Shown here: piece after piece, positions 47,945 through 57,385 of the stretch
Numbering within the stretch: the first letter of the stretch is position 1
Layout: every line of letters begins with the position of its first letter
NCBI RefSeq assembly: GCF_000422485.1
Contig: NZ_AULW01000015.1
Location: 186,001 to 250,000 of the forward strand
DNA: 64,000 nt
DNA from: Paenibacillus pasadenensis DSM 19293
Lineage (GTDB): Bacteria; Bacillota; Bacilli; Paenibacillales; Paenibacillaceae
Reading direction: 5' to 3'
Made by a program: the position numbers and the translations under genes
The notes under the pieces: model-generated
The model's database searches: none
The model's input: the letters and a program-made list of their open reading frames with translations, nothing else
What the model was told of the DNA's origin: nothing

Positions 47945-48826
47945 TCAAAGGTTGCGTTTGCGATTGAACCATTGATGAAAGAAGCCTTTGACTGTGCGGG
48001 AGGCATCTCCGCGAGGAAGATCCAGGTAGCCTCTGGCCGCCGCCAGCACGTCGCGCGACGCCTTGCAGTCCGGGTACGCGAGCGTGAACGGCGTCTGCCG
48101 CCGGACCGCCTTGCCGACATGCGGATCATCCGCGACGCTGCCTAAGAATGGAAGGCGGATGTCCAGGAAGCGCTGCGCCGCGAGATCCATCTTTTCGGCG
48201 GTCTGGCGTCCTTCCCGTTCGTCCGCCGCCCGGTTCACGAGCAGCCGGAAGCTTGCGTCCGGCCGGCTGTGCGACACCATCTTGACGAGCGCATAGGCGT
48301 CGGTGATCGAGGTCGGCTCCGGCGTCGTGACGACGATGCTCTCGTGGGAGGCGCCGATGAAGCGCTCCGCTTCCTTGCTGAGTCCCGCCCCGGTATCGAA
48401 CAGGATGAAGTCGTACTCTCCCTGCAGCCGCTCGATCTCCCGATCCGCCTGCTGCAGCTGCTCCTCGCTGAGATGGAGCAGCTCGCGGAATCCGGAGCCG
48501 CCGGCGATGAAGTGGATCCCTCCCGGACCGAGCTGGATGATGTCCCGAATCGGCCGCTCGCCCCGGAAGAGATGATAGAGCGAATACGGAGCCGACACCC
48601 CCATCAGCACGTCGAGATTGGCCATGCCGATGTCGGCGTCGAACACGAGCACCTTTTGGCCGAGCTTCTGCAGCGACAGCGCGAAGTTCAGGCTGAAGTT
48701 CGACTTGCCGACGCCTCCCTTCCCGCTTGCTACCGTCAAGATGCGCGTCGACCTCGGCGGCTCTGCCGCCGAGGAGGCGTGCTGCCGTCGGATCAGATCG
48801 CGAAGCGCCTGCGCCTGATCAGACAT
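47945..48826 (-). CDS. flhG: MinD-like ATPase FlhG (YlxH)
   Basis: A 293-aa P-loop ATPase regulating flagellar number and place by stimulating FlhF GTPase. The N-terminal activator helix DQAQALRDLIRR (2-14) is followed by the deviant Walker A SGKGGVGKS at 34-42, DADIGMANLD and DTGAGLS. The C-terminal amphipathic segment (VKGFFHQWFNRK) is probably the membrane-binding helix. Its start overlaps the flhF stop by eight bases. It precedes cheB. Confidence 0.95.
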   Translation of the reverse strand: MSDQAQALRDLIRRQHASSAAEPPRSTRILTVASGKGGVGKSNFSLNFALSLQKLGQKVLVFDADIGMANLDVLMGVSAPYSLYHLFRGERPIRDIIQLGPGGIHFIAGGSGFRELLHLSEEQLQQADREIERLQGEYDFILFDTGAGLSKEAERFIGASHESIVVTTPEPTSITDAYALVKMVSHSRPDASFRLLVNRAADEREGRQTAEKMDLAAQRFLDIRLPFLGSVADDPHVGKAVRRQTPFTLAYPDCKASRDVLAAARGYLDLPRGDASRTVKGFFHQWFNRKRNL

Positions 48827-50123
48827 CCGCCCCGTCTCCGATCAGCAAGGCGGCGTAGCGGCGGCTGCTGAAGCGCTCGAGATCGTCCGGCACCGTCTGG
48901 CCCGAGGCGATGTAGAGCGGCTGGAGCCGATGCGACAGCGACAGGTTCAGCAAAGCTCCGTACACTCGCGTCTCGTCAAGCTTCGTGAAGATCGCTTTCG
49001 TTACGCCGTGCTCGATGAACGGAAGCGCCACCGATTCCATATCCGCTGTCCTTGCCGTAAGGCTGAGCACGAGGCAAGTCTCGCTCGCCGATCCCGTCCG
49101 CAGCATGCTGCTCACCTCGTTGATCTGCAGCTCGCTGCGGTAATTGCGTCCCGCCGTGTCCATCAGCACGATATCCTTGTCCGCCAGCTGCTGGAACGCC
49201 CGCGCCGCCTCGGCCGGCGAAAAGACGACCTCGAGCGGAACGCCGAGGATGTCGGCGTACGTGCGCAGCTGGTCGACCGCCGCGATCCGGTACGTGTCGG
49301 CCGTGATCAGGCCGACCGACCGCTGGCGCTGCAGCGTCTCGCATGCGGCCAGCTTGGCGATCGTCGTCGTTTTGCCGACGCCGGTCGGTCCGACGAAATG
49401 GATCGTCCTCGCCTGGTCGAGGATGTCTCCCCCGACTTCGAACGGCGACAGCCATCGCTCGATTACAGCTCGAGCCGCTTCCCGCAGCGCCTCGGGCTGC
49501 AGGGACAACGACTCGAAGTCCGGCTCCGTCCGCAGCTCCTCGAGAAGCCTGTCGCGCCATTCGGCAGCGACCTCCTGCCGCTCCAGCCGCTCCATGAGCT
49601 GGCGCAGCGGCTCGCTGCGGCCGTCCGCTTCCTGCTGGAGGCCGAGCTGGCGGATCCACGTCTTGAGGCCGCGAACCTCCTGCAGCAGCTCGTCCTGCAA
49701 TGCGTCCGCCGACGGACGACCGTCCGTCGGCATCCGATCCCGCCGAGGCGGAGGCGATGGCGCCTCCGGCAGAGGTTCCGGCGGCGGCTCCGGACGACGC
49801 CAGCTCTCCGCAGGAGGCTCCGCCGGACGTCCAAGCGTTGTCGCGGGCTCTGCCTGGGCTTCTTCCGCCATCCCCAGCCCGCTCGGCGAAGCCGCAAGGG
49901 CTGCAGCCGGCCTCGCCGCCGGCTGGCGCGCCGGAGCAGGCTTCGGAACGGGCTTCGTCTCCGCTGCCGCGATGACTTCCATGCGGCGCTTGCCGAACAG
50001 GCCGAGCACGCCTCCGGTCTTGATTTCCTTGGTGCTGAGAATGACCGCATCGCTGCCGAGATCGCCGCGGATGAGCGGCAGCGCCTCCGGCACGGATGCG
50101 ACGACATATCGCTTTACCTTCAC
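48819..50123 (-). CDS. flhF: Flagellar SRP-type GTPase FlhF
   Basis: A 434-aa SRP-family GTPase setting flagellar basal-body position. B domain (about 1-50), a long Ala/Pro/Glu/Arg linker (about 50-150), N domain, and G domain with GPTGVGKTTTIAKLA near residue 245, DTYRIAAVDQLR, DTAGR and TKLDE. The start is GTG overlapping the flhA stop as GTGA (50123-50120). The B. subtilis protein is 366 aa; the linker accounts for the extra length. Confidence 0.95.
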   Translation of the reverse strand: MKVKRYVVASVPEALPLIRGDLGSDAVILSTKEIKTGGVLGLFGKRRMEVIAAAETKPVPKPAPARQPAARPAAALAASPSGLGMAEEAQAEPATTLGRPAEPPAESWRRPEPPPEPLPEAPSPPPRRDRMPTDGRPSADALQDELLQEVRGLKTWIRQLGLQQEADGRSEPLRQLMERLERQEVAAEWRDRLLEELRTEPDFESLSLQPEALREAARAVIERWLSPFEVGGDILDQARTIHFVGPTGVGKTTTIAKLAACETLQRQRSVGLITADTYRIAAVDQLRTYADILGVPLEVVFSPAEAARAFQQLADKDIVLMDTAGRNYRSELQINEVSSMLRTGSASETCLVLSLTARTADMESVALPFIEHGVTKAIFTKLDETRVYGALLNLSLSHRLQPLYIASGQTVPDDLERFSSRRYAALLIGDGADV

Positions 50124-52153
50124 AAGCTCACCGTCCCTACGCTCTGGACTTCAACCGACGGCTCAAGCTCGCTGTAGGACAGCACCGGCACGTCGCCCAT
50201 CACCCGCTCGATCAATTGCCGCAAATACATGCGGATCGTAGGCGACGCCAGCACGACCGGCTGATGGCCGGACTGGATCTGGCGGGAAACCTGCTCGCTG
50301 ATGCGGCTGCAGATCTGCTGGGAAGCGACCGGATCCATCGCCAGATAGCTGCCCTGCTCCGTCTGCTGCACCGATTCGGCGATGCGCTTCTCGAGCGCCG
50401 GGCTGACCGTGATGACCTTCATCGAACCGCCGCCCGCGCTGAACTGCTGCGTGATCTGGCGCGAAAGCGCCTGTCTCGCGTATTCGGTCAGGATGTCGGG
50501 GTCCTTGGTGTACAGGCCGTGATCGGCCAGCGTCTCGAAGATCGTCACCAGATCGCGGATCGAGATCTTTTCCTTCAGCAGCTTGGCCAGCACCTTCTGG
50601 ACGTCTCCGACCGTCATGATCGACGGGATGAGCTCGTCGACGAGCGCCGGATACGCCTCGCGCACATTGTCGACGAGCGCCTTGGCCTCCTGCCTGCCGA
50701 GCAGCTCATGCGCATGCCGCTTGATGATCTCGGTCAGATGCGTGGCGACGACCGACGGCGGATCGACAACCGTATAGCCGGACATCTCCGCCCGCTCCTT
50801 CGTCGCTTCGTCGATCCACAGCGCTGGAAGTCCGAACGCCGGCTCCGTCGTCTCGATGCCGATGATCGACTCGTCCTCGAAGCCCGGGCTCATCGCCAGA
50901 TAGTGGTTCAGCAGCAGATCGCCGCGAGCGACCTGATTGCCCTTGAGCTTGATGACGTATTCGTTCGGGCGCAGCTGGATGTTGTCGCGGATCCGGATGA
51001 CCGGCACGACGAGCCCGAGCTCAAGCGCGCATTGCCTGCGGATCATGATGATCCGGTCCAGCAGGTCGCCGCCTTGCTGCGTGTCGGCGAGCGGGATGAG
51101 CCCGTAGCCGAACTCGAATTCGATCGGATCGACCTGCAGCAGGCTGACGACGCTTTCCGGACTCCGCACCTCCTCGATCTGCTGTTCCTCGACGAGCTGC
51201 TCCTGCTCCTGCAGCTGCTTGCTCTGCGCCCCCTGCATCTTCCAGCCGAGGAAGGCGATCAGGATGGCGATCGGGAACGTGCGGACGACGCCGATCGGCG
51301 TAAACAGTCCGAGCAGCGCGATCGTGCCGGCGACGACGTACAGCAGATGCGGATAGCGCATCATCTGCAAGCTGAGATCGTGGGCCAGGTTGCCCTCGGA
51401 TGCCGCTCTCGTCACGATCAGGCCTGCGGCCGTGGAGATGAGCAGCGCCGGGATCTGGCTGACGAGACCGTCGCCGATCGTCAGGATCGAATAGGTCTGC
51501 AGCGCTTCGCCGAAGCCCATGCCCTTGACGGTCATGCCGATGATGAAGCCGCCGAGCAGATTGATGATGAGGATGATGATCGAGGCAATCGCATCGCCCT
51601 TGACGAACTTGCTCGCGCCGTCCATCGATCCGTAGAAGTCCGCTTCCCGCTCGATCTTGGAGCGCCGCGCGCGCGCTTGCTGCTCGTTGATCAGACCGGC
51701 GTTCAGATCGGCGTCGATGCTCATCTGCTTGCCGGGCATCGCGTCGAGAGTGAACCTTGCGGCGACCTCGGCGACGCGTTCGGAGCCTTTCGTGATGACG
51801 ATGAACTGGACGACGACGAGGATGAGGAAGACGACGAAGCCGATGGCGACCTGACCGCCGGCGACCCAGTTCCCGAAGGTCATGACCACTTCGCCCGCAT
51901 GGGCATGCACGAGAATGTTGCGCGTGGTCGATACGTTCAGGGCAAGCCTGAACAGCGTCGTAATCAGCAGCAGCGCCGGAAAGATCGAGAAGTCCAGCGC
52001 CTCTTTCGTGTTCATCGCTATTAAGAGAATGATGAGCGCGACCGATATGTTGATTACGAGCAGGACGTCCATCAGGAAAGTAGGCACAGGGATGACCATC
52101 ATCATGACGATGCCGATAACCCCCACCAAAACTGCCAGGTCCCTCAGTTTCAT
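50120..52153 (-). CDS. flhA: Flagellar export gate protein FlhA
   Basis: A 677-aa inner-membrane gate of the flagellar type III export apparatus. About eight membrane segments lie in residues 8-310, with the conserved cytoplasmic loop (SKIEREADFYGSMDGASKFVKGDAIA, given in part as FYGSMDGASKFVKG) and a C-terminal cytoplasmic platform for chaperone-substrate binding. The ATG at 52153 has GGAGG eight nt upstream. Length equals the B. subtilis protein. It follows flhB by 25 bp. Confidence 0.97.
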   Translation of the reverse strand: MKLRDLAVLVGVIGIVMMMVIPVPTFLMDVLLVINISVALIILLIAMNTKEALDFSIFPALLLITTLFRLALNVSTTRNILVHAHAGEVVMTFGNWVAGGQVAIGFVVFLILVVVQFIVITKGSERVAEVAARFTLDAMPGKQMSIDADLNAGLINEQQARARRSKIEREADFYGSMDGASKFVKGDAIASIIILIINLLGGFIIGMTVKGMGFGEALQTYSILTIGDGLVSQIPALLISTAAGLIVTRAASEGNLAHDLSLQMMRYPHLLYVVAGTIALLGLFTPIGVVRTFPIAILIAFLGWKMQGAQSKQLQEQEQLVEEQQIEEVRSPESVVSLLQVDPIEFEFGYGLIPLADTQQGGDLLDRIIMIRRQCALELGLVVPVIRIRDNIQLRPNEYVIKLKGNQVARGDLLLNHYLAMSPGFEDESIIGIETTEPAFGLPALWIDEATKERAEMSGYTVVDPPSVVATHLTEIIKRHAHELLGRQEAKALVDNVREAYPALVDELIPSIMTVGDVQKVLAKLLKEKISIRDLVTIFETLADHGLYTKDPDILTEYARQALSRQITQQFSAGGGSMKVITVSPALEKRIAESVQQTEQGSYLAMDPVASQQICSRISEQVSRQIQSGHQPVVLASPTIRMYLRQLIERVMGDVPVLSYSELEPSVEVQSVGTVSL

Positions 52154-52178
52154 GACGAATGCCTCCGGTTCACTCAAG

Positions 52179-53279
52179 TTAAGATGATTTGCTGCGGCCC
52201 TTCAGCTTGTATACATAGGCCAGAACTTCGGCGACCGCTTGGAACAGGTCCGCGGGGATCGTATCCCCGATCTCGGCCCGGTCGTACAGCGCTCTCGCCA
52301 GCGGCCGGTTCTCCATGGTCATGACCCCGTTCTCCTTGGCGATTTCCTTGATCCTCAGAGCGACGTAATCCATTCCCTTCGCGAGAATGACCGGAGCCTC
52401 CATCTTCCCGCCCTCGTACTTGATCGCGATCGCGAAGTGCGTCGGGTTGGTGATGACGACATCGGCTTTCGGCACTTCCTGCATCATCCGCTGCAGCGCC
52501 ATCCGGCGCTGGCGTTCCTTGATCTTGCCTTTGATGAGCGGATTGCCTTCCGTCTTGACATATTCGTCCTTGATGTCCTGCTTGGACATCCGCAAGCTCT
52601 TCTCATGCTCGTAGCGCTGATAAAAATAATCGAGCACGCCGATGACGATGAGCAGCGCGCCGAACTGCAGGCCCAGCTTGAGCACGAGCCCCGCGGTGAA
52701 ACGGAAGATCTGCTCCACCGGCACATGCGCGAGCAGCAGGATCCGGTCCCATTCTCCCCAGATCGCCGAGAAGACGAGGAAGCCGACGACCGTAAGCTTG
52801 AGGATGCTCTTGAGAAACTCGACCAGCGATCGGGCTGAGAAGATGTTCTTGAGCCCTTTGATCGGATCGAGCTTCTTGAAGTCCGGCTTGAGCGGCTCGC
52901 CCGTGAACAGGAATCCGATCTGCGCGTAGTTGACGATCAGGCCGGCGATGAACACGAGCAGCAGGATCGGCGCGATCAGGATAAGGATCTGGACCATGAC
53001 GTCATAGAACAGCGACATCGTGTTGCCGTCGGACAGCGTCATCTGCAGCCAGTCGTTGAACAGGCTGCCGAACAGCCGGTAGATCCTTTCTTTATAGAAG
53101 CCGCCCAGCATATAGAAGCTTCCGAAAACGAACAGGATGATGAAGGCTCCGCCAAGCTCCTGCGTCTTGGCTACCTGCCCTTTGTTCCGAGCCTCCTGCT
53201 TTTTCTTCGGCGTGGCGTCTTCCGTCTTCTCCCCGTTGAACAGCTGGAGATCGACCCGGAAGCGCAGCCTGCGGTCCAT
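52179..53279 (-). CDS. flhB: Flagellar export switch protein FlhB
   Basis: A 366-aa export-specificity switch. The N-terminus has GEKTEDATPKKKQEARNKGQV, four membrane segments follow (about 35-215), and the cytoplasmic domain contains the autocleavage site NPTH in VVITNPTHFAIAIKY. The C-terminal region ends in a basic tail. The ATG at 53279 has AGGAGG six nt upstream. It lies after fliR. Confidence 0.96.
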   Translation of the reverse strand: MDRRLRFRVDLQLFNGEKTEDATPKKKQEARNKGQVAKTQELGGAFIILFVFGSFYMLGGFYKERIYRLFGSLFNDWLQMTLSDGNTMSLFYDVMVQILILIAPILLLVFIAGLIVNYAQIGFLFTGEPLKPDFKKLDPIKGLKNIFSARSLVEFLKSILKLTVVGFLVFSAIWGEWDRILLLAHVPVEQIFRFTAGLVLKLGLQFGALLIVIGVLDYFYQRYEHEKSLRMSKQDIKDEYVKTEGNPLIKGKIKERQRRMALQRMMQEVPKADVVITNPTHFAIAIKYEGGKMEAPVILAKGMDYVALRIKEIAKENGVMTMENRPLARALYDRAEIGDTIPADLFQAVAEVLAYVYKLKGRSKSS

Positions 53280-53299
53280 AAGCTCCCTCCTTCCGGCGA

Positions 53300-54088
53300 T
53301 CATGGCGTTCCGCCCTGGATGTCTCCGAACAGCTCGCCGAGAAAATCGAAGACGATGGAGAAGATGTGGCCGAACAGCACGCCGAGCGAAGGCATGAGCA
53401 GCACGAGCAGCAGCACGCCGAGCAGGATCTTGAGCGGCGCTCCGATGACGAACACATTGTACTGAGGAGCCGTCTTCGCCAGAAATCCGAGCCCGACGTC
53501 GGTCAGGAACATCGCGACGATGATCGGAGCGGCGATCTGCAGCGCCAGCAGGAACGATTGGGAGAATCCTTTGATCAGAAACTCGCTGATCGTCCCGTCC
53601 GCGATGAACGCGTACAGATGCAGGTCGAGCGGCATCCAGCGATAGCTGTTCATCAGCGCCTGCAGCAAATGCAGATGGCCGTTCATCGTCAGGAACAGCA
53701 GCAGCAGCACCATGTACTTGAAGTTGCCGGTAATCGGAGCCGAGATGCCCGTCAGCGGATCGACGACGTTCGCCATCGCGAATCCGACCTGCAGGTCGAT
53801 GAACGCTCCCGCTGTCTGGACGAGCGTGAAGAATAGGTAGACGATGAAGCCGAGCAGAAGTCCGACGAGAATTTCCTGCAGGACGGTCAGCACGTAGACG
53901 GCATTCGGCACCGCTTGCTGTCCCGTGCCGTACGTCAGGTAGACCAGGTAGGAGACAAAGCCGCCGAGCCCGATCTTGATTCTCGCCGGCACGGTGCGGG
54001 AGGCGAAGACGGGTGCGACGACAAAAAAAGAAGTGATTCGACAAAAAATCAACAGAAAGACGGGAAACCCCTGGATGAATGCGTCCAT
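53300..54088 (-). CDS. fliR: Flagellar biosynthetic protein FliR
   Basis: A 262-aa export-gate core protein with about six membrane segments. ITSFFVVAPVFASRTVPARIK at the N-terminus and AFIDLQVGFAMANVVDP are conserved in FliR. It follows fliQ by seven bp and precedes flhB, as in B. subtilis. Confidence 0.95.
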   Translation of the reverse strand: MDAFIQGFPVFLLIFCRITSFFVVAPVFASRTVPARIKIGLGGFVSYLVYLTYGTGQQAVPNAVYVLTVLQEILVGLLLGFIVYLFFTLVQTAGAFIDLQVGFAMANVVDPLTGISAPITGNFKYMVLLLLFLTMNGHLHLLQALMNSYRWMPLDLHLYAFIADGTISEFLIKGFSQSFLLALQIAAPIIVAMFLTDVGLGFLAKTAPQYNVFVIGAPLKILLGVLLLVLLMPSLGVLFGHIFSIVFDFLGELFGDIQGGTP

Positions 54089-54095
54089 CTCTCGC

Positions 54096-54365
54096 CTACC
54101 CGATGTAATGGTGCAAGTTGTTCAGCAGATTGTACGTGAAGTCGACCAGCGTGCTGAGAATCCAAGGTCCGAACAGCAGCAGCGCTGCGAACACCGCCAC
54201 GATCTTCGGCACGAAGGCCAGCGTCTGCTCCTGGATCTGCGTCGTCGCCTGGAAGATGCTGATGACGAGGCCGACGACGAGGCCGAGGATGAGCATCGGC
54301 GCGCTGGCTTTCAAGACGACGAGCACGGCTTGTCCGGCCAAGCCGATGATAAAGTCCGAATTCAT
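54096..54365 (-). CDS. fliQ: Flagellar biosynthetic protein FliQ
   Basis: An 89-aa protein with two hydrophobic segments (about 14-38 and 52-76), part of the FliPQR gate. The segments SAPMLILGLVVGLVISIFQA and TLAFVPKIVAVF are diagnostic, and standard length supports it. It lies between fliP and fliR. Confidence 0.95.
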   Translation of the reverse strand: MNSDFIIGLAGQAVLVVLKASAPMLILGLVVGLVISIFQATTQIQEQTLAFVPKIVAVFAALLLFGPWILSTLVDFTYNLLNNLHHYIG

Positions 54366-54387
54366 GCCTGATCCCCTCCCGCTGGAC

Positions 54388-55140
54388 TCATGAAGTCCCG
54401 AAACTGAGCAGCAGCGACTTCACGATCAGATACCAGCCGTCGACGAGCACGAACAAGAGGATCTTGAACGGAAGCGAGATCATGACGGGAGGCAGCATCA
54501 TCATGCCCATCGCCATCAGCGTGCTGGAGACGACCATATCGATGATCAGAAACGGGATGAAGATCATGAAGCCCATCTGGAACGCCGTCTTCAGCTCGCT
54601 GATGGCGTAGGCCGGCACAAGCACCGTGATCGGGATGTCCTCGTACGTTTCCGGCTTCTCCGCTTGGGAGTAGTCCAGGAACAGCAGCAGATCCTTTTCT
54701 CTCGTATGCTGGAACATGAACTTCTTCATCGGGACCGACGCCTCTTGCAGCGCTTCGGTCTGCGTCAGCTCGCCTTTCAGGTAGGGCTGCAGCGCCGTTT
54801 CGTTCACCTGCGACAGCGTCGGCGACATGATGAACAGCGTCAGGAACAACGCCAGTCCGATCAGCACCTGGTTGGGCGGCATCTGCTGCGTTCCGAGCGA
54901 GGTACGCACGAACCCGAGCACGATGACGATGCGCGTGAAGCTCGTCATCAGAATCAGGAACGACGGGGCCAGCGTCAGGACCGTGATCATCAGCAGCAGC
55001 GAGATCGCGCTCGATCCTCCCGATTCCCCTCCGCCGATGCTGATATCGATGCCCGGCAAAGGCTCCGCATAAGCGGCCGCCGCCGCAGAGGCCGATAGGG
55101 CAAGCATGGCGGGCAGCGCCAGCATCCATTTCCTTTTCAT
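54388..55140 (-). CDS. fliP: Flagellar biosynthetic protein FliP
   Basis: A 250-aa gate protein made with a cleavable signal peptide (about 1-25, ending near AYA). Then come about four membrane segments with TSFTRIVIVLGFVR, the extracellular loop MKKFMFQHTREKDL and FLIIDMVVSSTLMAMGMMML. Its ATG overlaps the fliO stop (ATGA). It precedes fliQ. Confidence 0.96.
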   Translation of the reverse strand: MKRKWMLALPAMLALSASAAAAAYAEPLPGIDISIGGGESGGSSAISLLLMITVLTLAPSFLILMTSFTRIVIVLGFVRTSLGTQQMPPNQVLIGLALFLTLFIMSPTLSQVNETALQPYLKGELTQTEALQEASVPMKKFMFQHTREKDLLLFLDYSQAEKPETYEDIPITVLVPAYAISELKTAFQMGFMIFIPFLIIDMVVSSTLMAMGMMMLPPVMISLPFKILLFVLVDGWYLIVKSLLLSFGTS

Positions 55141-55769
55141 TCTTCTCTCAACCGTTCCCTGTCCGTGGTTTCCTGCAGCAGCCGCTCCATTTGCTCCTGC
55201 TTCTTGGACTGCTGCTCCAGCTTTTGTTGAAGCATCCGTTCAAACCGTTTTGCCTCGTCGGCCCGATCCGGCATTTGCCCGTCCTTCCGGACGGCCTTGC
55301 GCTCCTGCACGGCCTTCAGCCAATCCCCGATCGGACTTTTTCCCATTCCTTGCTCGACGAGCTTCCCTTTCAGCTCCGCCACCTGCTCCGGATCGGCAAT
55401 GACATCCAGAACCGCTACGTCGTCCCCGACGCCGAGCACGTAGATCTTGCCCCCGGCCTCGACCAGCTGCATCGACTTGTTCGGGGCGAGCGTCAGACCG
55501 CCGAGCGACTGCAGCGTGCGAGCGCCGTTCCAGAGCTGATTGCGTCTGGACAGGAAACGGATGAGCAGCATGATCAGGCCGATGACGAGCGCCAGCGCGA
55601 CGATCATCCAGATCAAACTGCCCGTCATGCTTCCGGCCGTGAACTGAGGCGCGCCGTCGAGCTCGGCGGCGGGAGAAGGGAATAGCAGGCTTCCCGGGTC
55701 GGGCGAAGCGCTTGCCGCCCCGGCTGCAGCAGGAGCGGTTTGCAGGAAAGCGATGATTCCGACGCTCAC
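55137..55769 (-). CDS. fliO: Flagellar biosynthetic protein FliO/FliZ
   Basis: A 210-aa accessory membrane protein assisting FliP. An N-terminal hydrophobic/secretion-like segment, a membrane segment near 55-75 (WMIVALALVIGLIMLLI), then the FliO core (LAPNKSMQLVEAGGKIYVLGV) and a long charged helical C-terminus. The GTG at 55769 lies two bases after the cheY stop; the ribosome-binding site is weak (GGG), so coupling to cheY is likely and the start is somewhat uncertain. The long C-terminal helix is unusual for FliO. Confidence 0.88.
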   Translation of the reverse strand: MSVGIIAFLQTAPAAAGAASASPDPGSLLFPSPAAELDGAPQFTAGSMTGSLIWMIVALALVIGLIMLLIRFLSRRNQLWNGARTLQSLGGLTLAPNKSMQLVEAGGKIYVLGVGDDVAVLDVIADPEQVAELKGKLVEQGMGKSPIGDWLKAVQERKAVRKDGQMPDRADEAKRFERMLQQKLEQQSKKQEQMERLLQETTDRERLREE

Positions 55770-55771
55770 GA

Positions 55772-56134
55772 TCAGCCCAGCGTTTTCTTGATCGCCTCGA
55801 TGACCCGATCGGCTTGGAAAGGCTTCACGATGAAGTCTTTGGCGCCGGCCTGGATCGCATCGATGACCATCGCCTGCTGTCCCATCGCCGAGCACATGAT
55901 GACCTTGACGTTGGCATCCATCTTTTTGATTTCCTTAAGCGCGGCAATGCCGTCCATCTCGGGCATCGTGATGTCCATCGTGATGAGATCCGGCTTGAGC
56001 TCCTTGTACTTTTCGATCGCCTGCGAGCCGTCCTGCGCCTCTCCTACGACCTCGTAGCCGTTTTTGGTCAGGATATCGCGAATCATCATTCGCATGAAGG
56101 CTGCATCATCCACGATAAGAATACGGTTTGCCAT
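55772..56134 (-). CDS. cheY: Chemotaxis response regulator CheY
   Basis: A 120-aa single-domain regulator acting on the flagellar switch. The acidic pair is in RILIVDDAAFMR, the phospho-Asp in ITMDITMPEMDG, Ser/Thr in MCSAMG and Lys in DFIVKPF. The ATG at 56134 has GGGAGG eight nt upstream. It lies between fliY and fliO, the Bacillus arrangement. Confidence 0.96.
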   Translation of the reverse strand: MANRILIVDDAAFMRMMIRDILTKNGYEVVGEAQDGSQAIEKYKELKPDLITMDITMPEMDGIAALKEIKKMDANVKVIMCSAMGQQAMVIDAIQAGAKDFIVKPFQADRVIEAIKKTLG

Positions 56135-56158
56135 TGTCATTTCCTCCCAGGATGTAAG

Positions 56159-57385
56159 TTACTGTATTTTCGCGATGCGGTCCCACTGGCTGACGATATC
56201 CGTCACGCGGACGCCGAAATTCTCGTCGATGACAACGACTTCGCCTTTTGCGATCAGCTTGTTGTTGACCAGGATGTCGACCGGCTCGCCGGCGAGCTTG
56301 TCCAGCTCGATGATCGAGCCTTGGGACAGCTCAAGGATGTCCTTGATCTGCTTTTGGGTGCGTCCGAGCTCGACCGTCACCTTGAGCGGGATGTCGAGCA
56401 GCAGGCCGAGGTTCGTCTCGTCCGGATTGGCGAAGCCTCCAGGCTGGAAGCCGCCGAACTGGACCGGCTGCACGCTCACGTTCCGTCCGGCTGGCGTGCC
56501 GAGCGTCTGCGGTGCTGCCGCTGCGGCCGGCATCATCGGATCGGGGTACGGAGCCGAGTACGCCTGCTGCGGGACCGCCGCCTGTGGCGGCGCGGCTGGC
56601 GCAGCCTGCTGCTGCGGCTCCGCGGCCGGCGAAGGCGCTGGCGTCGGGGCCGGCGCAGGAGCCGGCGCTGCGGCTGGCGCCGCTTCCTGAGAGCTGGATC
56701 CGCCCATCAGCGAGTCGACCATCTGCTTGGCGAAATTGACCGGCAGCAGCTGCATGATCGTCGAGTCGATGAGATCGCCGATCATGAGGCGGAAGCTGAT
56801 CTTGATGAACACGTCGTCCGGAGGCAGCTGCTGCATTCCCCCGCCCTGCTCCACGTCCAGGATGTCGATGCCTGGCGGCGAGATGTTCACCATGCGGTTG
56901 AAGATCGTCGACATCGAGGTCGCGGACGAGCCCATCATCTGGTTCATCGCTTCCTGCACGGCGCTGATGTGGATGTCGTTCAGCTCCTGCTGCCCGACGA
57001 TGCCTTCGCCTCCGAGCATCAGATCGGCGATGACGCCGGCGTCCTTCGTCTTGATGACGAGGGAGTTGATGCCCTCGAAGCCTTCCACATAGCTGACCGA
57101 CACGGCGACATGCGGCTTAGGAAACGCGTCGCCGAGCTCCGAGCGGCGGATCAGCGCGACTTGCGGAGTCGTAATGTCGACCTTGCGGCCGAGCAGCGTA
57201 GACAGCGCCGTAGCGGCGCTTCCGAAGGTGATGTTGCCGATCTCGCCGAGCGCGTCCTGCTCGATGCCGCTCAGGTAATCCTCGATCCGGTCGCTGCCGC
57301 TGGACGGCGCCGCTTCGGCTTCGCCGGAGCTCTGCCGGAGCAGCGCGTCGATTTCTTCCTGGGACAGGTAATCCTTACTCGTCAT
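56159..57385 (-). CDS. fliY: Flagellar switch phosphatase FliY
   Basis: A 408-aa switch protein that dephosphorylates CheY-P. The N-terminal CheY-binding peptide SQEEIDALLRQ is followed by a CheC-like domain with both phosphatase motifs (ALGEIGNITFGSAATAL and AVQEAMNQMMGSS), an Ala/Pro/Gln-rich linker (about 215-295), and a C-terminal FliN/SpoA domain (LLLDIPLKVTVELGRT). The ATG at 57385 is used; homology begins at MTSKDYLSQ. It overlaps fliM by 11 bp and precedes cheY. Confidence 0.95.
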   Translation of the reverse strand: MTSKDYLSQEEIDALLRQSSGEAEAAPSSGSDRIEDYLSGIEQDALGEIGNITFGSAATALSTLLGRKVDITTPQVALIRRSELGDAFPKPHVAVSVSYVEGFEGINSLVIKTKDAGVIADLMLGGEGIVGQQELNDIHISAVQEAMNQMMGSSATSMSTIFNRMVNISPPGIDILDVEQGGGMQQLPPDDVFIKISFRLMIGDLIDSTIMQLLPVNFAKQMVDSLMGGSSSQEAAPAAAPAPAPAPTPAPSPAAEPQQQAAPAAPPQAAVPQQAYSAPYPDPMMPAAAAAPQTLGTPAGRNVSVQPVQFGGFQPGGFANPDETNLGLLLDIPLKVTVELGRTQKQIKDILELSQGSIIELDKLAGEPVDILVNNKLIAKGEVVVIDENFGVRVTDIVSQWDRIAKIQ

